Shown in pieces: positions 11,452 to 22,400 of a stretch of 25,857 bases of DNA. A model generated the notes under the pieces. That model was not told where the DNA came from. It did not search any database and was given only the letters and a program-made list of their open reading frames with translations. Where the stretch lies: IMG/VR virus record IMGVR_UViG_3300025890_000138, positions 1 through 25,857 of that record; one strand, given 5' to 3'. The first letter of the stretch is position 1, and every line of letters starts with the position of its first letter. This DNA is from a virus. A program made the position numbers and the translations under genes.

Positions 11452-13934
11452 TATCCCCTCCGTTGCATAGCCATTTGCTGGATCTCAGCATTAACAGCAA
11501 TCCGCTCTCTGTTAACCGCATTGCGGTCATCGGCAATCTCTTCCTGCAAGTCCATGCGAGCGTTGTCTAAACGATCACGCTGCTCGACCTTGTTCATCTC
11601 TAACTCAAGTTTAGCAGCATCATTCACGGCATCCTGCCCTTGTTTCTGCTTACGCAACTCTAGCTCCTGCATCCGAATAGCTACTAACGGATCAGGCTCG
11701 TTCGGGTTCTCAGGCATTAAACGAGCCATTACGTCCGCCATAATCTTCTGTTGGTACAGTACGACTAGGTTCTCAACTTCCTGTTGATTCTGCAAGTCTT
11801 GCTGCAATTGTTTTTCATACTCTTGCACCGATCCTTGGCTGACCGCGCCTACATTTGCCATCATCTTAGCCCCGCTTAACGCTTGCTTGACCTCGTCCAT
11901 AGCCTGCTTCTTCGCAAGCATACTGACGTGCTCCTGAATATGAGACATAAACGATCCCATGATCTGTGGAGACGTTGCCACGATAGGCGTCTTCATAAAC
12001 ATAATGTGGATCTCGATGTGTACTTCGTGATTCTGCTCTGGGAATGCGCGTAGAATTTCGCCCATAAGAGCTTTGGCATTCTCCATGGCGGGATCCATCG
12101 GTTGAGGTTCTTGGGGTGGGGGCAAGATCTCATCAATGTTCTGGACCTCAAGCGCTTGGTACATCCTACGGTATGCAGCGTGAAGGTTGTGCATCTGTGG
12201 ATTAGACTGAGCCAGTTGGAGTTGAGTCTGAGCCAGCGTAACGCGTTGCGCCATGGAGAATATGTTCGGATCACTGACAGGCAAGACATCAATCTTGTCG
12301 TCGAAATCCTGTTGCTTAATCGCAGCCGAACCACCCGCAACCTCATATGGGTATTCAGGAGGCATGTTTTCTTTAAAAATGCGAGCTAATAAACGAAACT
12401 CAGTCTTTTGCGAATAGTGCAAACGTTTGTGGATCGCGGACATAACCTTCATGCCACGTTCCAACATCGCTACTGTCGTACCAACAGGCGTTTCTCCGCT
12501 CATGTTGTTTATTTGCTGATCAGCGATAGAAATGAACCTACGTCCATCCTCGATCAAACCACCCAGCAGTTGCGCCAAAGTCCCCGAAGGTTCTTTGTAT
12601 GGCAATGGGATTAATGAGTCCCGTATGTTGCCACCGGGCGCATCTATGTCCCGCCATTCCCCGGGTTGCAAAGGCTCATCATCGTTCCGAACCCGAACCC
12701 CTCTCGCCTTGAATCCTGCTGGGAGATTCGCCAAAGTTCCCGCATCAATAAGTTGACGTAGAATACTTGTAGCGGCACGACCAAGGCCCCCTATCATGTG
12801 GATCAAACCAAAACCGTAAAACCCTAGACCCGGTAGAAACTTGTAATGCACAAAATACGGACGCTTCTTACGAAGTGGATCCATCTCTGCATAGTTCCTG
12901 CGGATAGCTAAGATCTGATTACTGTCTTTGTCTATCGTCACAATATAAGGGAGCTTGATACCCGTGGGCTCGCCCATGGGATCTGCATCCTCAAAACCCT
13001 CAATGTCGAGATCGCAGTGCATCTCTAAAATAGTTCTGATATCGTCTGTATAGCCCCGTGAGATGCCTTGTAGTTTATTTACCTTCTGATCCACCTCATC
13101 TTCGTCTGGGTCTCCAGAGCCTGATAAATCAACGTCCATGTACGCACCAGATACTTGCATCTTACGCACATCGTTATCGGTCATCTTTAAAACGTGTGTC
13201 ACACGAGGAGCCGTCGCCAAATCAGTAGCAGAATACGACACCACTAAATCTTGTGCAGGTAAAAACTCTGCTACAGCGCGACCTTTCAACGGATCAAAAT
13301 ACACTTTCTTAAAGGTCGAACCAGACAAGGGAAGGTAAAACAGCATCTGATCCATGCCCGGATCATACTCTTCCATCTCTTCCATGATCTGGTAGTTCAT
13401 GTAATGCTTGACGCGCTGGGCCTGATCCTCGCGCTTCTGGTCCTGCAAACCAATAACTTGAGTGCGAACTGGACCTCCAGCAGGGAGCATTTCCTTGTAC
13501 GCCTGCGCTTGGAACTGCGTAACGCTTTCAGTAATTAACGGGTGCGTAACCCCACTAGCGCCTTCAAACGGCTGAGACCGCTCTTCAGAGTTGATACCAA
13601 GAAGATCAAGACCCTTTGTATACGTCTCTTCCCACTCGCTACGAGAGTCGTAATCCTCTTCATAGAGGCCCACAAGCTCGCTACTAATTTCCCCAAGAAC
13701 GCCATCATCTAAAAACTCCGCAAGGTTAGCGTCGTGATCAATTATCTCAACCTCAACGTCCTGATCTTCCATTTCAGACATGGCTTGCACAATCGCTCCG
13801 CCTTGTCCGTCGTCAATTACCTCGGCACCCCCAGTGAAATCTACTGGGCTGGGCACGTCCACTTCGACATCAGGAAGACCCTCTGTGCTGTCTAAGTCTA
13901 GGCCCGGTACAACCATGTTTGGTGGTAATGCCAT
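11451..13934 (-). CDS. Portal protein, P22-like
   Basis: An 827-residue protein with an acidic N-terminus (about 1-80) and a Tyr/Glu/Asp-rich entry (ELVGLYEEDYDSRSEWEETY). RSQPFEGASGVTHPLITESV (about 118-137) lies in the helical part, and FLPAQDLVVSYSATDLATAP in the wing-like region. FLPGLGFYGFGLIHMIGGLG (about 369-388) and ISIADQQINNMSGETPVGTT (about 471-490), followed by a MLERGMKVMSAIHKRLHYSQ helix, lead to the core. A long Gln/Glu/Arg-rich coiled coil (about 690-827) probably forms a barrel. In P22-like phages the portal is a dodecamer at one vertex, with the barrel extending into the capsid. It directly follows the terminase (TGATG overlap). AGTGTCGGGAG-like sequence within the terminase 3' end (GGGAG, 8 bases before ATG) serves as ribosome site. 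Confidence 0.93.
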   Translation of the reverse strand: MALPPNMVVPGLDLDSTEGLPDVEVDVPSPVDFTGGAEVIDDGQGGAIVQAMSEMEDQDVEVEIIDHDANLAEFLDDGVLGEISSELVGLYEEDYDSRSEWEETYTKGLDLLGINSEERSQPFEGASGVTHPLITESVTQFQAQAYKEMLPAGGPVRTQVIGLQDQKREDQAQRVKHYMNYQIMEEMEEYDPGMDQMLFYLPLSGSTFKKVYFDPLKGRAVAEFLPAQDLVVSYSATDLATAPRVTHVLKMTDNDVRKMQVSGAYMDVDLSGSGDPDEDEVDQKVNKLQGISRGYTDDIRTILEMHCDLDIEGFEDADPMGEPTGIKLPYIVTIDKDSNQILAIRRNYAEMDPLRKKRPYFVHYKFLPGLGFYGFGLIHMIGGLGRAATSILRQLIDAGTLANLPAGFKARGVRVRNDDEPLQPGEWRDIDAPGGNIRDSLIPLPYKEPSGTLAQLLGGLIEDGRRFISIADQQINNMSGETPVGTTVAMLERGMKVMSAIHKRLHYSQKTEFRLLARIFKENMPPEYPYEVAGGSAAIKQQDFDDKIDVLPVSDPNIFSMAQRVTLAQTQLQLAQSNPQMHNLHAAYRRMYQALEVQNIDEILPPPQEPQPMDPAMENAKALMGEILRAFPEQNHEVHIEIHIMFMKTPIVATSPQIMGSFMSHIQEHVSMLAKKQAMDEVKQALSGAKMMANVGAVSQGSVQEYEKQLQQDLQNQQEVENLVVLYQQKIMADVMARLMPENPNEPDPLVAIRMQELELRKQKQGQDAVNDAAKLELEMNKVEQRDRLDNARMDLQEEIADDRNAVNRERIAVNAEIQQMAMQRRG

Positions 13935-13949
13935 CAGTAATACTCCCGT
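13931..13949. repeat. 19-bp direct repeat, copy 1 (terminase/portal junction)
   Basis: On the minus strand ACGGGAGTATTACTGATGG covers the last codons of terminase, its TGA, the portal ribosome site and the portal ATG. The identical 19 bases occur again at 23096-23114, where they form the ribosome site and ATG of the giant gene. Chance identity of 19 bases within this window is very unlikely. Confidence 0.9.
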
Positions 13950-15400
13950 TTACGAGGTGCGTACAAGCTATCCTCTTCCTCTTCTCCCCGCAAAGAAAGG
14001 AAACCTCCTTGCCGAAAGCGCATCAGTGCCAACGTCATGCTATCACAAAAGTCATCGTGATCGCCATTAGGAAATGAAACTACTTCTTCCACCACCTCGT
14101 CCGCAAATTTTTCATGCATAGGTGCCCACACTATTCCCGCTTCAAACAACGGAGCGACCATGTGCATTCTCGTTACCTTATCATTTCCCTTGCCCGGTGA
14201 AAAGCCCAGCGCTGGAATACCGCGAAGCCGCAACTCGTCAATGAGCGGTGTGCCCGTCGCTTTCGCTTCGACCACAACCATGTCTGGCTCCCAGTATTCG
14301 TGCTCTTCATAGGCAACCTCCTTTAGTTCAGGAAAGTTCCAACGCCCCCTACGGGCGTCCATAAGTATAATGTTATCAGGGCCACCGTCGTCAGGCGTAA
14401 ATACCCCCCAAGTAGTTATGGCAGAATAGTCCGCAGTTTCTTTTTTAGAGAACGCCGTGTCGTATGCCTGCACAATATACTTGATTGCGGGTATCTGCTC
14501 TCGATCCCAGTCTTGCCACCACTCACGCTTTACAATCGCACTCTCAGATGCCGTGGGGTTCTGCTGCCACTGAGCGTTCCACTTGCCCACAGGCAAAGAG
14601 GCTTTGATCGACAGTAGCGCCGACTTATCCCAAAACTCAGGCCACAACGGCTTGTCGCTGGGTAGAATTGCAGGGAACTCAACAACCTCCCACTGATCCG
14701 CCATTACATCGCCGCCTTGTGCAGCCATCAAACGACCAGTCAAATCTTTCTTACCCCAGCGCGTCATAACTAAGATAATCGCCCCACCCGGCTGCAAACG
14801 CTGTCGAGGACCAGATGTGTACCACTCATACGCATTGTCAAACGCACTTTCACTCAAGGCGTCCTGTTCCGAGTGAGGGTCATCAATTATAAAAAGATCC
14901 GCACCACGGCCCGTAACAGCCGCGCCAACACCCGCAGCAAAGTATTCACCGCCCTTGTCCGTCTGCCATTTGCCAGCCCCCTTGTTATCTTCCTTCAAGT
15001 TCGTATCTGGAAAGATTTCTTTGTACGCGGGATCGTCGATTAAGTCCCGAACCTTACGACCAAACCTGACCGCAAGTTCCGTGTTGTGCGTAGCCTGAAT
15101 AATCTTGAGCTTTGGGTTGCGACCCAGAAACCACGCAGGCATCAAAAAACTAGCAAACTCTGACTTAGAGTGACGCGGGGGCATATTAATTATAAGCCGC
15201 TTGAGTTCCCCTCGTGCAACGCGTTCAAGTTTTTCGGAGATCACCCGATGGTGACGACCCTCGATAAAATTCTCATACACATGATGCGCAAACGGCATGA
15301 ACTTTTCCGACGCTACTTCGCGCAAGTCCAGCTTCTTCTTCGCTTCCGTAAGCGATAGAATTTCTTTTAACGCTTCTTCCGGAAGAGCCTGTAGGTTCAT
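13934..15400 (-). CDS. terL: Terminase large subunit (packaging ATPase-nuclease)
   Basis: A 488-residue terminase. The ATPase part has MPPRHSKSEFASFL (residues 73-86, a degenerate P-loop in which PPRHSKSE is the nucleotide-binding motif), the Walker B-type LFIIDDPHS (169-177) and VMTRWGKKDLTGRL (211-224), the coupling motif. The nuclease part has QAYDTAFSKK (Asp 313), VVVEAKATGTPLIDE (Glu 378) and NGDHDDFCDSMTLALMRF (Asp 449-450), the acidic triad of an RNase H-like fold. The enzyme translocates DNA into the procapsid through the portal and cuts concatemers. The start overlaps the preceding TGA (ATGA); no strong ribosome site is seen. A small terminase is not recognisable in the window. Confidence 0.96.
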   Translation of the reverse strand: MNLQALPEEALKEILSLTEAKKKLDLREVASEKFMPFAHHVYENFIEGRHHRVISEKLERVARGELKRLIINMPPRHSKSEFASFLMPAWFLGRNPKLKIIQATHNTELAVRFGRKVRDLIDDPAYKEIFPDTNLKEDNKGAGKWQTDKGGEYFAAGVGAAVTGRGADLFIIDDPHSEQDALSESAFDNAYEWYTSGPRQRLQPGGAIILVMTRWGKKDLTGRLMAAQGGDVMADQWEVVEFPAILPSDKPLWPEFWDKSALLSIKASLPVGKWNAQWQQNPTASESAIVKREWWQDWDREQIPAIKYIVQAYDTAFSKKETADYSAITTWGVFTPDDGGPDNIILMDARRGRWNFPELKEVAYEEHEYWEPDMVVVEAKATGTPLIDELRLRGIPALGFSPGKGNDKVTRMHMVAPLFEAGIVWAPMHEKFADEVVEEVVSFPNGDHDDFCDSMTLALMRFRQGGFLSLRGEEEEDSLYAPRKREYY

Positions 15401-16440
15401 GACATCATATTCTGTGGGCGTCTCTGATACGGAGTTCCGTACATAAACGGATACATCTGTTGGTCTTTCATCGCCGCCTGAGTGCCCATAATGCCTCGTT
15501 GGGCGGGTCTAGGCTGTCCGAAGTTAGGAGGCAACTGTGTGGGCTGTGTCAGCGCCTGCCCTGTGGGTCTAGCCATAGGCTGGTCTAACGCAGAGGGTAA
15601 ACGTACAAAAGGAACCTTCCCCGGCGCTGTGGGCGCGGCTGGTGTTGTAGCCGCCGGGTCTACTCCTACGGCTTCCGCTGAAACCGGAGACGGGCTGTCG
15701 TCCCTGTCCCGACTTGGCTCGGGCACAGGAGTTGGTTTGATTAGATCAGATCCAAGCCCCTGATAATCTGCCATCCGATCTCCAGAGTACCGAAGAGGAC
15801 TCCCTGATGCGTCTAACCCTAAAGAACCAACCAACTGGTCGTTCTCGTCGTACACCGGGACATACTGCGCAGCATCGGCACCCTTAAACAAATCCGTGCC
15901 GAACAAACCTTTTGTCTGGTAGTCCCCTTGTTGCAGCAATTGTTCCGCAACCTTGCGGTCTTCCGCAGCACCTAGATACTGTGATGCTCCGTACAGCAAA
16001 CCAGCCCCGGGGATAACCGCGCCCAACAGACCACCAATGACCATGTCTTTTGTGTTCATCGGGTCATACTGTGATTGTGACATCGCAGTTAATTGGTCTG
16101 CGTTTAAGGACTCTATGCCCCCAACATATCCGTACTTACGAGCGTCTTGGGCGGCTTGACCCGGCGTTGTTGTTGGCTGCACCTTTGCCAACTCTTCAGC
16201 GCGAGTGTCCCCAACAACTTTACGAGCCTGTTCTTGCGAACTACCACCAGAAGAAGTCCCGAAGTTTCCTGAGTATGTAGATGCTCCAGAACCTTTGCTC
16301 GCAATGTTTAAGGATGCACCAGCTTGGATGTTGTTAGCGTTACTGATCTGTGGATTGGACGCCATGATCTCCGCAACAGATGTGTTATTCTTTTCAGCTA
16401 TCTCGCTGAGTGTGTCTCCACTCTGAATTGTATATGCCAT
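15397..16440 (-). CDS. LysM-domain protein with hydrophobic middle (347 aa)
   Basis: Residues 1-47 are a LysM domain (MAYTIQSGDTLSEIAEKNNT, AEIMASNPQISNANNIQAG, then SLNI), which binds GlcNAc-containing glycans such as murein. A Ser/Gly linker leads to a helical part (QARKVVGDTRAEELAK), then GLLGAVIPGAGLLYGASQYL (about residues 136-156, hydrophobic and Gly-rich), and a Pro/Gln/Thr-rich low-complexity C-terminus (about 245-347). No catalytic motif is visible. The same three-part plan, LysM then hydrophobic then Pro-rich, is found in the much larger gene just upstream, so the two may be related or function together in the virion. The start overlaps the upstream TAA (TAATG) and the stop overlaps the terminase ATG. 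Confidence 0.85.
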   Translation of the reverse strand: MAYTIQSGDTLSEIAEKNNTSVAEIMASNPQISNANNIQAGASLNIASKGSGASTYSGNFGTSSGGSSQEQARKVVGDTRAEELAKVQPTTTPGQAAQDARKYGYVGGIESLNADQLTAMSQSQYDPMNTKDMVIGGLLGAVIPGAGLLYGASQYLGAAEDRKVAEQLLQQGDYQTKGLFGTDLFKGADAAQYVPVYDENDQLVGSLGLDASGSPLRYSGDRMADYQGLGSDLIKPTPVPEPSRDRDDSPSPVSAEAVGVDPAATTPAAPTAPGKVPFVRLPSALDQPMARPTGQALTQPTQLPPNFGQPRPAQRGIMGTQAAMKDQQMYPFMYGTPYQRRPQNMMS

Positions 16441-19400
16441 TATTTTCTACCTAATCCGCCTATACCCTGATTTATAACAGGTTGAGGCTGTTGTGGGAAG
16501 GGTGGTCGTACAACGGGTTGTTGTGGGTTAAATGCAGGCGCTTCAGGCATTTCCATCTCATATGGATTAAAAGGACCAGCCGAAGTAGGCATTGTGACAT
16601 ATGAGCCCAAAGGACGCCCTGTCGAACCAAAACTTAAAATAGGTTGACCAAACTGATCCAACTCCACAGCAGGGCCCCCAGCAATCGGGGTCGCATCGTC
16701 CCGAGTAAACGGATCAAACCGTGGGGCCTCGTACACTGGTTGAGTAGGAGGCGGCTGATACGCAGTGGCTGGCGGCTGATATGGCTGCTGTGCTTGTGCT
16801 TGTGCTTGTGCTTGTGGCTGCACTGTCCCCGTCCCGGGAGGACCGTAGTCAGGATAAGTGACCTCGTCCTCTTCTCCACCAACAGGCCCCGCTCCAAACG
16901 GCACATACGCCGCCGACCTACGAGCATCCGTTATACGAGCCAACTCCGATTGCTCAAACCGTGTTTGCTGCACCTCGTTTACCAACGCTTGCGCGTTATC
17001 CGCTGTGTATCCTCGTGTGACCAAGTCCGCAACCAATGCATCCTCCGCAACGTTCTGGTCTAGCTGCGTGTTGATATAAGTTGTGGCCCCTTGCGCAAAG
17101 TCTAACTGCGTTTGCGTAATATCAAATGCCGACGTTACCTCACCTAGCTGCGTCTCAAGCGATGCCGCGTTGGCCTGCTCTTTTGCCAAAGTCTGCTCTA
17201 ACGCTGCGCGTTGCTCTTCTGTTAACTGCTGTAATGCTTGGCTATCGCCCAACTGAGACTCCAGACCCAGAATATTCTCTTGTGCCGTGGTTAAATTACC
17301 CTGCAAGGTTTCCGTAAGCGTCGTGCTCGCCGTTAACTCTGCTTTCGTTTCATTAAGCTGCTTCTCAATGTTATTGCGCTCTGTTGTTCGAGAACCCAAT
17401 TGGTCTGTAAGGCTTTGCACATCATTCTGTGACGTTGTTAGATCGTTTTGTAAATCTAGTTTCTCAGCGTCAGTAAGCTCTTGTAACGCAGTGGCATCCG
17501 TTAACGTTTCTTTTAACGAATCCACATTTGCCTGCGCCGTATCTAATTGATTTCCAAGAGTGTTTATCTCCGCGTTAGACGCGTCCAAATTAGTTTGCAG
17601 CGTGTTGGCTAACGTTACCGTGTTGCTTAACTTAGTTTTTGTATCGTTCAAACTAACTTGAAGGTTGTCTCTTTCCTTAGTGCGAGCCGACAAACTTTGA
17701 GTAAGGGCTCGTGCATTTTCCCGCGCCGTGTCTAAATTAGCAGCAATCGTATCTTTTTCAGTCTGTGTAGCAGTCAACGAGTTGTTAGCTGCCTCCAGTT
17801 GCCCCTCCAACGCCGTTACTGATTCCTTTGCAGTACCTAACTGCCCGGTCAAACTGCTAACATCCTGATTAGCTGCGCCCAAATCCGTAGTTAATGTGGT
17901 AATCGCCTCGGCTTGGTTCCCAATTGTTGTTTCCTGAGTACCAATTGTGGACTGTGCCGCCGTGAGATCCGCCTTTAACGTGTCACGCTGTCCCTCTAAC
18001 TTCGTAATATCCGACAGCAGAGACGTGGCTTCCTTCTGGGCCGCATCCAACTGTCCAGCCAGCGCAGCTTTCTGCTCCGCCGTTGCCGTCTGAGAGTTTT
18101 GCGCAGCCTCCAACTGATTGGACAAGCTCGAAACGTCGTTCGTCGCAGTGGTAAGTTGCCCCTGCAAACTTTCAATCGTAGCGTTTGCGGTATCGACTTC
18201 CAACCCCAAGGATTCAATCGACTTGGAACTGGATTTTTGCAGATTAGAGAGATCACTTTCCGCGGAAGTCAGTTTTTTCTGTAACTCGTTCTTCGCAGCC
18301 TCTTCTATACCCAAGGAATCCGATAACGTCTGCACCTCAAGGTTCGCAGCCTCTAGCGATGCCTCGGCGGCGGCTAGATCTGCGTCCGATATGGTCTGAT
18401 TTTCTTTTTGAGACGCAATTTCTTTCTCCAACGCCGTAACATCAGCCATAGTTTCGTTTAGCTCAGTCGTCATACTACTAATAGTGCTGTTTGCGGTCTG
18501 TAGTTGCGTGTTTAAGTTTTCCGCTAACGCCGCACTAGACCCCGATGCCTCTAATGCAGCGGTTAAATTCGTGTTCGCCGTGCCCAATTCGGTGGTTAAG
18601 GTCGCAACCTCCTTGGTTAACACCTCTTTCTGAGACGTTAAGTCAGTGACTTGTGTGTTAGCCGCAGTTAGTTGTTTGTTAGCTGCTTCTAATTGCGTGT
18701 TACTTGAGGTCAGGGACTCCTGAAGAGTATCTCGCTCCTTTGTCCGCTCGTCTAACGTACCCTGTAGACTATCCCGCTCGCCTATCGCCGTGCTTAAATC
18801 GCCATCCAACCCAGTCTTGGCGTCTTCCAAAGCCTTAATTTCCGAGTTTAGGGACGTAATCGTCTCCGCACTGGTCTCCACACTAGCCGAAGCCGTGTCT
18901 AACTCGTCTTGCTTGGCTAATACAGCGTCTTCTGCCGCCTTAACGTCTGCTGCTAGCCCCGTAATCTCTTCGTTCTTAAACTTGATGTCTTCATTTAACT
19001 TCGTAACCACCTTGTCCGCCGCCTCAGTCGCAGCTTCCGCGGTCCCTACGTCGGTATTCAACCCCTCTATCGTAGAGTTTAGGGTCGAAACCTTATCATT
19101 CGCAGAATCAAGGCTCGATTGTAGATCCGTAATCGTACTATTGGCAGAACCAAGGTCCGAGGTCAGAGATGTAACGTTCTGTTCCGCAGTTGCACGGGTT
19201 TTAGTCTCCGCCTCCAACGCTGTTTGCGTCTCACCAAGCGTCTTTTCTACACCTGCAAGCTCCTCCTTCTTAGCAGAAAGCTCCCCGCTTAACTGTTCCT
19301 GCTTGGCAATCGCCGTAGCCGCAGCCTCAGAGTCCAAATCACGGTTGCTTGTCATCTCAATTAAGTCCGCTTCAACCGCTGATAGCTCGTTCGTTAGGGA

Positions 19401-22400
19401 TGTAACCTCCGATTGCAACGAAGTCTGACTGCCCGTTAAATCCCGAACCTCTTTAATCTGATCCGCAAACATCGCGTCGTTGTATACAGACAAATCCGAG
19501 TCCAAATACTCAGCGTAATTACCAAGATCCTGCATCGAAACGCCAAAGTCTTCTTCCGCCTTGAGCATCGTATCCAGATCAATGTAACCCTTGGTCAAGT
19601 AATCGCCCAGAAGACGCTTCTCCCATGCCGCATCCGAAGCCGTGATCTGCTGGTAGTGCTCGTTAATCTCAAACGGACTGACCCCAAACTCCTGCTCAAC
19701 CTGCTTCGCCAAGTCCATGTCAATCGAACCAGTCAGATAAAACGCCTCATCCAACTGCGTCTTCCACTCAGGCTTCGTAGCCACAACCGTCTCTTCAGTC
19801 GTGGTCTCCGGATCAGTAACACTGTACACAGACGAATTGTCCGCAACGTAAACCTTACCACTGTCGTTATCTATAACGCCGTCGTACCCAGATTCCGCAA
19901 CCTTCTGTACATCCGCACCAGTCAAAGTAACGTTGCCGTTCTGCTGAAACTCGCTGATCAACGCATCTGCCCGACTAGATCCAAGAACCTCGGTCAACGT
20001 CTCTTTGCCCTTGGGCGTTCCAATGCTCTCAATCGTCAAAGGATTCTGAACATCCAAGTACACAGGAACAGCGTCCTTGCTTGGATTTGCCGAAAACGTA
20101 ATCGCACCACGATCACGGTACATAATAGCTGGATCACCAGCGCCAGTCTTAATGACCGTGTCCTGAAACGCACTGTTCGCAGCCATACCCTCAATGGTCA
20201 TCTGCGGAGCGTCCGTCATGGCGTTGATCGTGTTCGTGCCAGTCAAGTTGCCAAACACACCCGATATCTGCTCAATCGTATAACCACGGTCCAGCAGCGC
20301 ACCAATCCGTTCAGGCGACATCTCACCCGTCACGATGCCACCGTCAGACTCCTCAATCATCGCAATCTCAGTGTCCGAGTAGCCGTTGGCCTTCAAACCA
20401 TCGACCATGCTCTTCGTCATCCGAGCACCACCAGATATCGCACCACCAACAATCCCGCCCATTACCGCGGCGTCCACCGTTCCGTCAAACATCCCGCGGT
20501 TCGGATCCCAAATACCCTGCGCCGTTAAGTTGTTTAGCGTCTGGTTCAGACCCTCTTGTCCGCCTTCCGCAATAATGTCCGTGAAAAATTCTGCAACCTG
20601 ACTACCAAACTGCGGAGGAACAAAGCCCAACGCACGAGCAACAGGTATACCTTCTAACGTACCAATAAGAGTCGCGTACCCCGTACCTTGGAGCGCTATC
20701 GCATCTGCTTTTTCTGGAGTATACAGTTGACCAGTGGCAGGATCTGTTTGTTTTAATGTGAACGCATACGCTTCGTCATACATCGAACCCGCGTTAACCA
20801 ACGCACCGCCCGTCGCCGCAAAAGTAGCCGCTAACGCAGGAGCCGCCGCTGGACCCGCCAAAACAGCAGGAGCCGAAAGCGCAATAAACGCTAACGCACT
20901 GCCAAAACCGTTACCTACCTGATACGCAAACGAATCTTCCGCGCCGGGCTTGCCCACAAGCTCAGAGCCTTTCTCCTTGATCGTGTCAGCAAGCTGCCCC
21001 CAATAGGTCTCATCAACTGTAATGCCAGCAGCTTCCATCGCCGCGTTGTGCTGCTCCGTTGCGTTGATTATACGCTGCTGCTCGTTCTGAATGCGACCCT
21101 GTAACATCGAAGCGTTCATCGTAACGCTACGACCCGGCGCTACCTCCACTTCAACTTCAAAATTCTCCAAATACTCCACAGGATCCATTGCCGAAATCAA
21201 ACCACGAGCAATGTTTTCGTCCGACATCAAATCGTTCATAACCGATTGATACTTGGACTTGATATCCCCAGCGTCCGTTAATGTCTGCACCAAGGCTTCT
21301 ACCGTCGCAGCCGCGTCTGCCTTCTGAACAGCACCCATACCCGTCGCTCCAGAAGCAATAGTATTAACTACGCCTGTGCCAATCCCCTTTGCAAAATCCG
21401 TCGCAGAATCACCAAGCGTCCGACCCGACGGATCCTCAATAACAACACCCGCACGGTTGCCCGGGGTCCTCGGCGCTGGGGCCTCCCCAACCTGTGACGC
21501 CGCTGCAAACGCAGCCTTGTTATCAGCAGCAGCCGTGAAATTCATCGGAGAAAGAGCCTGAACCTCCTCCGAAATCTCCATGTCCGGTACGCCGTCCTTG
21601 TTCTCATCCAAGAACATCTCGCCGCCAAACATTAAAGCATCGACCTGCGCCTCAAACTCAACCGTGCGCGGAGTATAACCAGCTTCCAGTACAGTCAACG
21701 ATTGCCGCATCATATTGTCATCAACCGACGTGCCCGGAACCGAAGATATACGCTGACCATCAGGCGCAAAAACGGACATCAAACCGCTCTCGTCGTCGTA
21801 CTCAACACTATAAGGCGTGTCCTTGTACGTCGTCGCGTTCAAAACCTCCGTAATGCTCGGAGCCTCAAAAACGTTCGAGCCAGTTACAAGGTTACGAGTA
21901 AGTATCGGGTCACCATATTCCCCCGTGTACCGCGCCTCGGTAATCATATTACCAACCTTAATCGCTGTCCCCGCTCCAGCAACAGGCTCCACATCCCCAT
22001 CCACATTGGTGGTCACAACTTCGTAATTCTCAGGATTTGAACGATCCACAATCTTTACGTCGTTCGATGTCGCCTCCGCAGGAGTGTCAAACGCATTCCC
22101 GTAACTGTCCAAAACCTTACGCTCACCGTCAACAAACGTCAGATCATAATACTGATCCTTGTCCGACGCACTCTCCTGCGCCGTGTCAACAGACTCCCAA
22201 CTAGGCGTACTATACGAAATAGGAGGAAGACCCTCGTCACCAACGTAAATCCGAACCAAATCATCCTGCTGGTTCGTGTCTATCCGGTAATTACTAGGAT
22301 CCTCATACGACGCTACCTTGCGGTTAATAACAATGTCCGAAGCCGCCGCCTCCTCAATGTTATCAAACTTCTGACCAGCCTTGTCCGCAACAAACGCCTT

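Noticed and set aside
11336-11536. 66-codon minus-strand frame over the portal 3' end
   Set aside because: It conflicts with the portal and the PQKQAVAIALS gene, both of which have start/stop coupling and family matches.
16791-16814. Hexamer repeat as a phase-variation switch
   Set aside because: Unit length is a multiple of three, so slippage cannot change the frame, and it codes a low-complexity (QA) run.
19656-20528. 290-codon plus-strand open frame
   Set aside because: It is the reverse complement of the giant gene's well-formed frame, has an Arg/His-biased composition and no ribosome site.
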